A DNA stretch of 37,279 nucleotides from Clostridia bacterium. Lineage in GTDB: Bacteria > Bacillota > Clostridia > Oscillospirales > CAG-272. Where the stretch lies: NCBI GenBank assembly GCA_017466685.1, contig JAFTTS010000025.1, positions 1-37,279 on the forward strand, in the 5' to 3' direction. Below the pieces are notes generated by a model that made no database searches, was not told the DNA's origin, and was given only the letters and a program-made list of their open reading frames with translations. Made by a program: the position numbers and the translations under genes. Positions 1-5,565 of this stretch are shown here, piece by piece; position 1 is the first letter of the stretch, and each line of letters starts with the position of its first letter.

Positions 1-1
1 G

Positions 2-121
2 GTAACAAACAAAAGCTATTCGGGAAACGTTCCCATAAGCTCCCTTGTTATAGCACAGGGCGGCGAATTTATCGTCTCTGACGGAATATTTTTGAAAGAG
101 GAACAAAAATGGCTTCGATAA
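2..121 (+). CDS. 3' end of an unknown gene (partial)
   Basis: A reading frame open from the left edge runs 39 codons and stops at 119-121. The visible tail includes SSLVIAQGGEFIVSDGIF and ends in EEQKWLR. It overlaps the start of the next gene by 13 bp, and that gene's Shine-Dalgarno (GAAAGAGG) lies inside it, which is typical of translational coupling in a phage- or ICE-like operon. I do not recognise the family from so short a tail. It belongs to the mobile element that occupies the left part of the window. Confidence 0.5.
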   Translation, partial: VTNKSYSGNVPISSLVIAQGGEFIVSDGIFLKEEQKWLR

Positions 122-363
122 ATGAAAAAGAGCTGTCACGGCTCATCGAGGAAGCCACAGCCGAGGTGGAAGCTCTTAAGGACGAAATCAAAGCTCACAT
201 GACCGCCGTGGAAACCGAAGAACTCACAGCAGGCGTATTCAAGGTAAGATATACCACAGTCAAGTCAAGCCGCTTCGACACCGCCGCATTCCGCAAGACA
301 CATGCTGACTTGTATGAGCAGTACAGCCGTACCACAGAAACACGCCGCTTCTCGATAGCATGA
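109..363 (+). CDS. small phage/ICE-type protein of unknown function, 84 aa
   Basis: The protein starts with a charged, probably helical stretch (about residues 4-40, rich in E, K and A, coiled-coil-like). It ends in a compact C-terminal part with the motifs FKVRYTTVKSSRFDT and TTETRRFSIA. Small proteins with this layout (helical N-terminus, then a conserved 'SSRxDT...F...HxxLYxxYxxTTxxRRF' end) are common in Firmicutes prophages and integrative elements; no function is established that I know of. AGAGG lies before the ATG, and the start overlaps the preceding gene. Family resemblance is from memory of such proteins, not a search. Confidence 0.75.
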   Translation: MASINEKELSRLIEEATAEVEALKDEIKAHMTAVETEELTAGVFKVRYTTVKSSRFDTAAFRKTHADLYEQYSRTTETRRFSIA

Positions 364-372
364 GGAAAGCCC

Positions 373-449
373 CTTACGCAACCGCCGACCAAGCAATGCG
401 TAAGAGGCACACACCCCCACGAGAGGGTAACACCATTATACACCCTCTC
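373..449 (+). terminator. two successive stem-loops after the 84-aa gene
   Basis: Two perfect inverted repeats follow the stop at 361-363. CTTACGCA (373-380) pairs with TGCGTAAG (397-404), and GAGAGGGT (421-428) pairs with ACCCTCTC (442-449). Neither is followed by a clean T-run, so they may be weak terminators or mRNA 3'-end stabilisers. The second resembles the GAGAGGG/CCCTCTC terminator at 1919-1944. The remainder of the gap up to 621 shows nothing I can assign. Confidence 0.4.
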
Positions 450-621
450 TCGGGGAATGTCAATAGTAAATTTACGTGGAACGCCTTAAAAATCAATTCT
501 GATGTCGGAAATCAAGCGATAGCCGAGGCTCACAGACCAATGTTTGATTCGGACGGGTATTTACTACCCCCGAACACTTTACCTCTTAAACGCCCTATAA
601 ACGTGGAATAAAACAGCCTAC

Positions 622-650
622 TTTTTTAGGGCGGAAGAAACGGAAGAAAA
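622..650 (+). repeat. isolated doubled-word repeat copy
   Basis: TTTTTTAGGGC (622-632) is followed by GGAAGAAAC (633-641) and GGAAGAAAA (642-650), an almost perfect 9-nt tandem word. The same frame, a T-run plus AGGGC and then a 9+9 nt doubled word, recurs several times at 1987-2405 with other words. This copy sits just upstream of the promoter of the ribbon-helix-helix gene. Confidence 0.6.
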
Positions 651-678
651 ATTTTTTCAAAAACTTTTGCAAAAGGTA

Positions 679-721
679 TTGACTTTTGTGCTACATAATG
701 CTATAATAGTTTTGTGCTACA
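679..721 (+). promoter_or_regulatory. promoter and repeated operator of the RHH gene
   Basis: TTGACT (679-684) and TATAAT (702-707) are separated by exactly 17 bp. A 12-bp direct repeat, TTTTGTGCTACA, occurs at 684-695, overlapping the -35 edge and spacer, and again at 710-721, at the transcription start region. The second copy extends to the imperfect palindrome TTTTGTGCTACAAAA. The copies are 26 bp apart. The arrangement suggests autorepression by the ribbon-helix-helix protein encoded just downstream. Confidence 0.75.
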
Positions 722-737
722 AAAGTGAGGTGAGCAA

Positions 738-911
738 ATGAGCCCACGCACAGGCAGACCGACAGATAACCCGAAGTGTGCGCCAATGCACGTTAGGCTT
801 GACAAGGAATGTGAAGAGATACTGACATCCTACTGTGAGCAAGAAAAAGTAAACAAAACAGAGGCGATACGACGGGGCATTAAAAAATTAAAGTCGGATA
901 TAAAAAAATAA
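738..911 (+). CDS. ribbon-helix-helix (CopG/Arc-like) DNA-binding protein, 57 aa
   Basis: This small gene has a good Shine-Dalgarno (GTGAGGTG) before ATG 738. The protein begins MSPRTGRPTDNPK, followed by a beta-strand-like segment MHVRLDKECEEIL, then a helix-turn-helix part YCEQEKVNKTEAIRRGI and a lysine-rich tail. The strand-helix-helix order and the 'V-N-K-T-E-A-I-R-R-G' helix are typical of ribbon-helix-helix repressors, which bind DNA as dimers through the N-terminal strand. Such proteins in plasmids and integrative elements usually repress their own promoter. Here two operator-like repeats overlap that promoter. A predicted antisense RNA ends at the stop codon of this gene. It could instead be the antitoxin of a pair, but no toxin-like partner is visible. 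Confidence 0.85.
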   Translation: MSPRTGRPTDNPKCAPMHVRLDKECEEILTSYCEQEKVNKTEAIRRGIKKLKSDIKK

Positions 912-993
912 GGTTTGTGGAACACCTACCAAGTAACCCCACAAACCTCAAACCAGACAGAACCACTCTGTCGAAACAGAATCGCCCTATCTG
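902..993 (-). ncRNA. predicted ~90-nt antisense/small RNA
   Basis: A consensus promoter on the minus strand (1000-1028) would start RNA near 993. The transcript contains a stem GACAG/CTGTC (972-956). It ends in a 10-bp perfect stem, AGGTTTGTGG (948-939 on the minus strand) with CCACAAACCT, followed by TATTTTTTTA, a good intrinsic terminator in this direction only. It runs against the RHH gene and stops at that gene's stop codon, so it is complementary to the leader between the RHH gene and the ORF at 1062. The order copG-like gene, counter-transcribed RNA, downstream gene is the layout of the pMV158 plasmid copy-control module. Existence of the RNA is inferred from promoter plus terminator. 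Confidence 0.6.
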
Positions 994-1028
994 AAATCTA
1001 TTATACATCAGATACGCGGTTTTGTCAA
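988..1028 (-). promoter_or_regulatory. promoter of the antisense RNA with a flanking palindrome
   Basis: Read on the minus strand, TTGACA (1028-1023), a 17-bp spacer and TATAAT (1005-1000) form a full consensus promoter. A perfect 7-bp inverted repeat, TATCTGA (988-994) and TCAGATA (1008-1014), flanks the -10 box symmetrically and could be an operator. Confidence 0.75.
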
Positions 1029-1061
1029 GAACAAAATTTAAATTGAAAGGTGTATATACCA

Positions 1062-1400
1062 ATGAACGAAACAGCTAATAACACGGATATTCTCAAACCC
1101 CTCTCCGATCTTCTTCGCCACACTGATGACAAGATCGTCAGTTTGGCGATCACCATCGAACACATAAAAAGTCTGATGTATTTTCTCGGTGACTTCTTCA
1201 GCTTTGAAACCATATCCCCCGAGCGCATCAACGACCGAGACACACGCGACAAAGCAGTTTTGCATCTATACAACTATCCGCATTACCGGAGCTTATATGA
1301 AACAATATCCGCAATGCTCATGGACGGAGAAGATGAAGCCGAGCGAATAGGGCAGTGCATCGACAATGCTATGACGTACATACTCGCAAAACAGCGATAA
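1062..1400 (+). CDS. element protein of unknown function, paralogue 1 (112 aa)
   Basis: I place the start at ATG 1062 (MNETANN), after GAAAGG, rather than the in-frame GTG at 1050. The protein is acidic and mostly helical, with no signal peptide or membrane segment. The central segment has LLRHTDDKIVSLAITIEHIK, then MYFLGDFFSF and YPHYRSLYETI. It is clearly related to the protein at 1559-1906: both have the order LLR / I..I..L M.FL..FF / YxHYR. I recognise no family. It is the first gene behind the RHH gene and the antisense RNA, so it may be the target of that control circuit. A stop and the next SD (GAGGGGGAGG) follow directly, so the three small genes at 1062-1906 look like one operon. Confidence 0.7.
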   Translation: MNETANNTDILKPLSDLLRHTDDKIVSLAITIEHIKSLMYFLGDFFSFETISPERINDRDTRDKAVLHLYNYPHYRSLYETISAMLMDGEDEAERIGQCIDNAMTYILAKQR

Positions 1401-1419
1401 GAGGGGGAGGAATAAGCTC

Positions 1420-1566
1420 ATGAAAGAAAAAGATATCGAAGATATAGTTGAAACGCTGCGGAAATCAAGTCCCCGGTATGTGCGTTTTATACGCCTCATG
1501 CTCATTCGCTTCGACGAGAAATGGCTTACAGAAAAAGATAACAAAGGAGAGGCAAACAATGAATGA
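1420..1566 (+). CDS. 48-aa ORF between the two paralogues
   Basis: ATG 1420 follows a very strong Shine-Dalgarno (GAGGGGGAGG, 1401-1410). The peptide begins MKEKDIEDIVETLRKSSPRY and continues VRFIRLMLIRFDEKW, giving an amphipathic basic helix and a charged tail. The stop at 1564-1566 overlaps the next gene's start (ATG at 1559), which implies translational coupling. No family is recognised. The strong ribosome site and the overlap make it a real gene rather than a chance frame. The helical, arginine-rich middle could contact a protein or membrane; that is only a guess. Confidence 0.6.
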   Translation: MKEKDIEDIVETLRKSSPRYVRFIRLMLIRFDEKWLTEKDNKGEANNE

Positions 1567-1906
1567 TACGCAGAATACAACCACCACCGAGCCGCAGGAT
1601 GCACGCTCTGAGCTGCGTGATTTGCTGCGTGGTTTGGAATCTGCCCATACAGATGTGCTTATATGCATACAGGATATGCTTGATTTGATGCATTTTCTTG
1701 ATACTTTCTTTACAGACGAAACTTTTGAACCCAATTCAAGCGATACACATACACAACTATCAGCTTTAGAGCGCATCAAATATTATTCTCACTATCGCGG
1801 ACTCAATTGCATAATACACAATATGGGACGTGATATCGAAAACAAGGCGTATGCAGTCGGGGACAATATTTCAAAGGCTTTTGAGATCGCAAAGTACAGT
1901 GCTTAA
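1559..1906 (+). CDS. element protein of unknown function, paralogue 2 (115 aa)
   Basis: The start at ATG 1559 follows AAAGGAGAGG. A longer in-frame extension to 1448 overlaps the 48-aa gene and lacks a ribosome site. The N-terminus is a Thr/Gln-rich tail (MNDTQNTTTTEPQDARSEL), followed by a helical domain with LLRGLESAHTDVLICIQDM, MHFLDTFFTDE and YYSHYRGLNCII. It aligns over most of its length with the protein at 1062-1400, so the pair arose by tandem duplication followed by divergence. A terminator follows at 1919. The function is unknown. No enzymatic motif is visible, so a structural or regulatory role in the element is more likely. Confidence 0.75.
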   Translation: MNDTQNTTTTEPQDARSELRDLLRGLESAHTDVLICIQDMLDLMHFLDTFFTDETFEPNSSDTHTQLSALERIKYYSHYRGLNCIIHNMGRDIENKAYAVGDNISKAFEIAKYSA

Positions 1907-1918
1907 TACATACCGCAT

Positions 1919-1944
1919 GAGAGGGAATATAAACCCTCTCTTTT
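1919..1944 (+). terminator. intrinsic terminator of the small-gene operon
   Basis: GAGAGGG (1919-1925) pairs with CCCTCTC (1934-1940) across an 8-nt loop and is followed by TTTT. It closes the 1062-1906 operon. Confidence 0.75.
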
Positions 1945-2450
1945 GCTTTATATAGCTTTTGATGTTAGCATTAGTTAGCAGTTCACCTTTTCAGGGTGTC
2001 ACCAATGTCACCTTTTTTAGGGCCTCCCGAATCTCCCGATGCTCGTTTTTCTCTATATAGGTTTTGAGGTCAACATTTGTTAACACCATACGCGCGAAAT
2101 AAAACCGTAGCATTTCGTAGCATATGGGATGGGGTAACGTTCCGTTCGGTCACTGTTTTTTAGGGCGTCCGAAATGTCCGGATGCTTTACACCACGCCCC
2201 GTTTTAGGGCTCCCTTGCAATGTCTAAATAGTTATCAGCTTGTCTATATATACGCCGGGACCTTGACATTTCTCAACATTTTATCGCCACGCATTTTTTA
2301 TGGTCTGCGAAATCTGCGGATACTTGTTTTTCTATATAGTTTTTGATATCAGGTTTTGTCAGGTTTTCCTGTCCCTTTTTAGGGCATTACAAATCGGGTG
2401 ATGCTTATCACGCTATACGCGCGAAGTGAAACCATAACAATCCATAACAT
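1945..2450. repeat. array of degenerate repeat units with doubled words, no intact gene
   Basis: About 500 bp between the terminator and the sigma-factor stop contain three interleaved unit types. Type A is a T-run plus AGGGC, an 18-nt doubled word and then often CTT: GTCACC twice (1998-2012), CTCCCGA twice (2024-2039), GTCCG twice (2167-2180), CTGCG twice (2305-2318), and decayed copies near 2201 and 2380. Type B is TCTATATAG then TTTTGA and a word repeated at 10 nt: GTTAGCA twice (1964-1980), GTCAACA/GTTAACA (2069-2085), TCAGGTTTT twice (2349-2367). Type C is TACGCGCGAA then a repeated word: CGTAGCAT twice (2106-2123), CCATAACA twice (2431-2449). It may be an iteron-like origin or control region, or decayed coding repeats. 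Confidence 0.6.
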
Positions 2451-3407
2451 CTACCTTGAGCACTCTTCAAGCTCCATCAGCTTTAGCACCGCACGTTCCG
2501 TGGAGCTGCTGCCCGTTTCTTGCCAAGTTGTAAAGCTTGATTTATATGCATATCTCTCTATGCAATAGTCAAGATATTTACTCAAAGTACACCGCGCTCG
2601 ATATGTACGCAAATGACGCAGACCGCTTTCGGTTGAGTTTTTTATTTCCCGTTCGCTGACACCCACACGGTTTGCCGCTTGCGTGTACGTCAGGCGTTGG
2701 TAATAACGCATACGGAGTGCATCCCTCTCGCTTGAGGGTAATTCATCGACTAACCGCTTCATGTCGTCGTGGAGTCTCTGACGCACATCCTCATCCGCTA
2801 TGGTGTCGGCTATGTCCTCGCCCGATTCGATGGTGTCACCTAACGTCAGCTCCCCGTCATCTTCGCTGATCGGCTGTTCAAGTGATGCAACCGGCTGTGT
2901 GTATTTGCGTATATCGGCAATCTTTGAACGTGGAAAACCTAAATATAACTCTGTTTCACGATCGGTCGGTTCACGTCCATATCGCTTTTGAAAATCTGAC
3001 ACGAAGCGGCGATACTTCAAAGCCGCCTGCATTAGGTGAGAGGGAACACGAACCGTGCGCCCGTGTGTTTCTATTCCACGAATTACAGCAGCCTTGATAT
3101 GGTACACAGCAAACGTCCGGAATGCCGTACCCTCATCAGGATCAAATTTCTCTGCGGCCTCTATCAGTCCCATGGCGGCGAGCTGTCGCAGATCCTCGTA
3201 ATCAACACCGCTACCGATGAACCGCTTGACATATGCCGCGGCGAATGGGAGATTGGGCGTTATAAGTTCACGCCGGGCGTTGGTATCGCTATTTCGTATG
3301 CGCTCATATATTGCGTTTTCCTCTTGCTCTGAGAGGGCGTTAATTTGCCGCAACTCGCGGCGGTATATTTGGTCGGCGGTATATTGGGTGTCTGTCTGTT
3401 CGTGCAT
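2451..3407 (-). CDS. sigma-70 family RNA polymerase sigma factor, element-encoded (318 aa)
   Basis: The protein has the primary-like sigma layout. A region 1.2/2.1-like start (LSEQEENAIYERIRNSDTNA) is followed by region 2 with YVKRFIGSGVDYEDLRQLAA and FDPDEGTAFRTFAVYHIKAA (-10 recognition helix), region 3 (about 125-180), a linker with the acidic GELTLGDTIES, and region 4 (about 215-275) ending in a helix-turn-helix (YTQAANRVGVSEREIKNS). Roughly 45 further residues at the C-terminus have no match I know. The start follows AGGACGG. It would redirect host RNA polymerase to element promoters, probably late or transfer functions. No anti-sigma factor is visible nearby. The gene may be co-transcribed with the 85-aa gene upstream; a small stem (3441-3466) lies between them. 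Confidence 0.85.
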   Translation of the reverse strand: MHEQTDTQYTADQIYRRELRQINALSEQEENAIYERIRNSDTNARRELITPNLPFAAAYVKRFIGSGVDYEDLRQLAAMGLIEAAEKFDPDEGTAFRTFAVYHIKAAVIRGIETHGRTVRVPSHLMQAALKYRRFVSDFQKRYGREPTDRETELYLGFPRSKIADIRKYTQPVASLEQPISEDDGELTLGDTIESGEDIADTIADEDVRQRLHDDMKRLVDELPSSERDALRMRYYQRLTYTQAANRVGVSEREIKNSTESGLRHLRTYRARCTLSKYLDYCIERYAYKSSFTTWQETGSSSTERAVLKLMELEECSR

Positions 3408-3488
3408 GATATACCGTCCTTTTATTTAGCTACATTTCACAGGGATGCCCCGAAACAGGGCAGCCTTACGAGCCGTGGAACAAAGAGG

Positions 3489-3746
3489 TCAGCTTATAAG
3501 TATGCGCTGTATGTGCGCACGATTTATAAGTACTGTGTTTCCGTCGTTATCTACATAGGCAGCGAACCCCTCGACCGATGTATAGGCGTGGAACATTTCA
3601 AACGGAATGCGTTTGCCGTCTGTTGTTTCGATTACGCCTGTTGCCGCGTGGTCGCTGTTATAGCCTTTTAGCGATGAGCTTTCGCGTATGTCACCCTCGA
3701 ATATGTAGTATTGCAATCTCGGTTCGGTATAATAGTGTGAATCCAT
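3489..3746 (-). CDS. hypothetical protein, 85 aa
   Basis: ATG 3746 has a good Shine-Dalgarno (AGAAGG, 7 nt before). The protein looks like a small all-beta domain: LQYYIFEGDI near the start, the central GVIETTDGKRIPFEMFHAYT and a C-terminal YVDNDGNTVLINRAHIQRIL. The last part resembles small beta-barrel proteins whose C-terminal strand carries an 'INxxxI' end, but I cannot name a family. It lies 81 bp upstream of the sigma gene on the same strand and is probably in its operon. No membrane segment or signal peptide is present. Confidence 0.65.
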   Translation of the reverse strand: MDSHYYTEPRLQYYIFEGDIRESSSLKGYNSDHAATGVIETTDGKRIPFEMFHAYTSVEGFAAYVDNDGNTVLINRAHIQRILIS

Positions 3747-3897
3747 GTTTTTACCTTCTTTCTGTTGATTTGTTTATCAGCCGACTGCGGATGCGGTATA
3801 CCTCGTTTCAAGGCATACCTGCAATGGTCAGCAATTGCGTTATCGTGGAAACAACTCTTTTTTACTCGCATATTTTCGCAAACCTATCTTTTTTCGC

Positions 3898-3951
3898 TAC
3901 GAAGTTTTACGAACTCGGTTCTTTTTAGTTACGAAGTTTTACGAACTCGGT
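3898..3951. repeat. 22-bp direct repeat, itself a doubled word
   Basis: TACGAAGTTTTACGAACTCG plus GT occurs at 3898-3919 and again at 3930-3951, identical, with a 32-bp period. Each copy contains TACGAA twice at 10-nt spacing. The second copy is preceded by CTTTTTAGT, much like the T-run/AGGGC lead of the copies at 1987-2405. Confidence 0.75.
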
Positions 3952-4185
3952 CTTGTTCAATCGGCATGGAGCGAAATGCTCCCCCCGGTATTGCCTTGCT
4001 ATTCGCAGGATATAAGACGCGTGAGGCTTAAATGTGTACACACATACTATACACATAAAAAAGTCAGGCGCAATCGGTGTTTTGCGGTTAAAAAATAGTA
4101 TTGTGTGTGCGCTGTGTACAGCATTTTCCTTAGGAGTATAGAAAATGTATATATATGGTGTGTTTTTATTGCTCTAATATATATT

Positions 4186-4292
4186 ACTGTACACACTGTA
4201 CACAAATAGTAAATAATCAGCTATACGCCTAACAAAAATATGTGTACAGACTTGTATAAAATAGCTGTGCACATACTGTACACATGTACACA
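4186..4292. repeat. TGTACAC tandem words behind the VirE-like gene
   Basis: ACTGTACAC is repeated perfectly in tandem at 4186-4203 (9-nt period), and TGTACACA at 4277-4292 (8-nt period). Related words (GTGTACAC, GTGTACAG, TGTGCACA) lie at 4031-4053, 4110-4122, 4241-4247 and 4266-4272. They lie directly downstream of the replication ATPase gene and could be initiator-binding sites. Confidence 0.65.
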
Positions 4293-4297
4293 CCGCC

Positions 4298-5554
4298 TTA
4301 TCCGCCTGCAAATGCGTACGGTGATTTAATAGGCAAACGGTATACGCGATCAGCATTAGATTTGCCGTCTACTCGTTTGCGCTTTTGGTCAATCCCTATT
4401 TTTTGCAGCACTTTTGATATCCTTGCCGCCGAACAATTTCTTAAAGAGGGGTAGCAGTCTTTGAAATTTGTAATAGTTGTATACTGCCACCGTTCGGGGT
4501 GTTCCTCGCCCTCTGCAAGAATGTCAAGAATTTCATCCTCATACGGCAATTCCTTTTGATGTGCACCGTTACGTTCTTCTAACATATCACGTTCTTGTCT
4601 GGTAAGTCTGAAACCTTGCAGATCTCCGGCGCACTCATAGTATATCTGCGCCCACAGCTGAAGCGGATCGAGTTTGTCAAGCGTTTCAAGGTTTATTTCA
4701 CCCACCGGAACTGTCCAAAAACGGCGGTTTCCCGTCTGATCTACAAGAAAATCGACCGTGTTACACGTTGCACATAAGTTTGTACGGCGCACGTTGTTTG
4801 TGTCAGATTGTGCATACGGTAGGCGGTATATATCTACGGGCGAAGTTATAAACGCTTTAAGAGATGCTATATCGCCTTTCAATGTGGATTCCACCTCGCC
4901 AAGTTCCGACACCCAACGGGTGACAACACGTCGTGTTGTGTCTTTGTCATATTGGTTGATCGTCAACCCCTCGCCGAACCACTCAGGGCGAATAGCTATC
5001 TTGCGAAAGAAGCTCGTTTTGCCCATGCCTTGCGCTCCACATAGCACGAGTATACCATCTGCGCCGATAGGTCTTGCTTCGTCGTTATTAAGTAAGCATA
5101 TGCCTTGATGAAGCCACTTCTTTACAAGGGTACAAGATAGCTCGTCACCGTTTATATTGAGTATATCGAACAGTACACCCAGCCGATCAATATAATCCCA
5201 TTTGCAGTTAGTGATTTTCTGCCAAATAGGATTATAACGCTTGTCGGTCGCTATTACTTCAAGATACCGTCTAATAGTGTTTTCATTGCATCCGGTGAAA
5301 AGACCGCGGCATTCAGAATGCAGCAGAGTGACAAGAGTATCAAATTTTTTCGAGGGTGGCACGGTAAGATTTTCACCGCCTAAAGCTAAATTGCCTATGA
5401 CATCAATGTTTCCGGTTATCACATTGAGTTTAACGAAAATATCTGTTGATGAATCTAAAACATACCGCAAGTGGTCAATTGTGAACGGCACACGCCTGCT
5501 CGACTTGTGTTCGTTATCTTCCGGCAGATTTTGTACTGTGGAATTCTGTTCCAT
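4298..5554 (-). CDS. VirE/D5-like P-loop replication ATPase (418 aa)
   Basis: This matches the virulence-associated protein E family (PF05272-type), superfamily-3-like helicase ATPases used by phages and integrative elements for replication. A Walker A motif, GAQGMGKTS, sits at residues 173-181, an acidic Walker B-like WVSELGEVEST follows, and a sensor-like segment DQTGNRRFWTVPVGEI is typical of the family. The N-terminal ~150 residues lack a recognisable primase domain, so this is the short ATPase-only form. The C-terminal part (about 345-418) looks like a winged-helix domain (NFKDCYPSLRNCSAARISKV). It lies 11 bp behind the excisionase-like gene in a leftward operon. The role is probably to start or drive replication of the excised element. 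Sequence words based on TGTACAC lie just behind its stop. Confidence 0.85.
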   Translation of the reverse strand: MEQNSTVQNLPEDNEHKSSRRVPFTIDHLRYVLDSSTDIFVKLNVITGNIDVIGNLALGGENLTVPPSKKFDTLVTLLHSECRGLFTGCNENTIRRYLEVIATDKRYNPIWQKITNCKWDYIDRLGVLFDILNINGDELSCTLVKKWLHQGICLLNNDEARPIGADGILVLCGAQGMGKTSFFRKIAIRPEWFGEGLTINQYDKDTTRRVVTRWVSELGEVESTLKGDIASLKAFITSPVDIYRLPYAQSDTNNVRRTNLCATCNTVDFLVDQTGNRRFWTVPVGEINLETLDKLDPLQLWAQIYYECAGDLQGFRLTRQERDMLEERNGAHQKELPYEDEILDILAEGEEHPERWQYTTITNFKDCYPSLRNCSAARISKVLQKIGIDQKRKRVDGKSNADRVYRLPIKSPYAFAGG

Positions 5555-5565
5555 ACAGCCACCCG

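Larger units (their letters stand above)
3747..4297. other. 551-bp gap with repeats, no supported gene
   Basis: The gap between the 85-aa gene and the end of the VirE-like gene holds an inverted repeat, GGTATACCT (3795-3803) and AGGCATACC (3811-3819), just upstream of the 85-aa gene and possibly its operator. It also holds a 22-bp direct repeat (3898-3951) and several short tandem words built on TGTACAC (4030-4292). Minus-strand reading of 4174-4356 continues past the VirE stop in another frame without a ribosome site; I do not call it a gene. Confidence 0.5.

Noticed and set aside
360-611. 83-codon frame after the 84-aa gene
   Set aside because: It overlaps two hairpins, has no ribosome site, and its composition looks like intergenic DNA.
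2089-2450. Possible CRISPR array
   Set aside because: Repeats are short, degenerate and irregularly spaced, spacers are not of constant length, and no cas gene is in the window.
3345-4098. Several plus-strand frames across the sigma upstream region
   Set aside because: They are shadows of minus-strand genes or cross repeat DNA; no ribosome sites.
4145-4177. Ten-codon ORF with a good SD (TTAGGAG) on the plus strand
   Set aside because: It lies in low-complexity AT-rich repeat DNA with no gene behind it in that direction; probably chance.
4174-4356. 60-codon minus-strand frame overlapping the VirE-like end
   Set aside because: No ribosome site, and its reading of the TGTACAC words as VYSVYS-like peptides is explained by the repeats. 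A programmed frameshift extending the ATPase cannot be excluded but has no slippery site that I can see.
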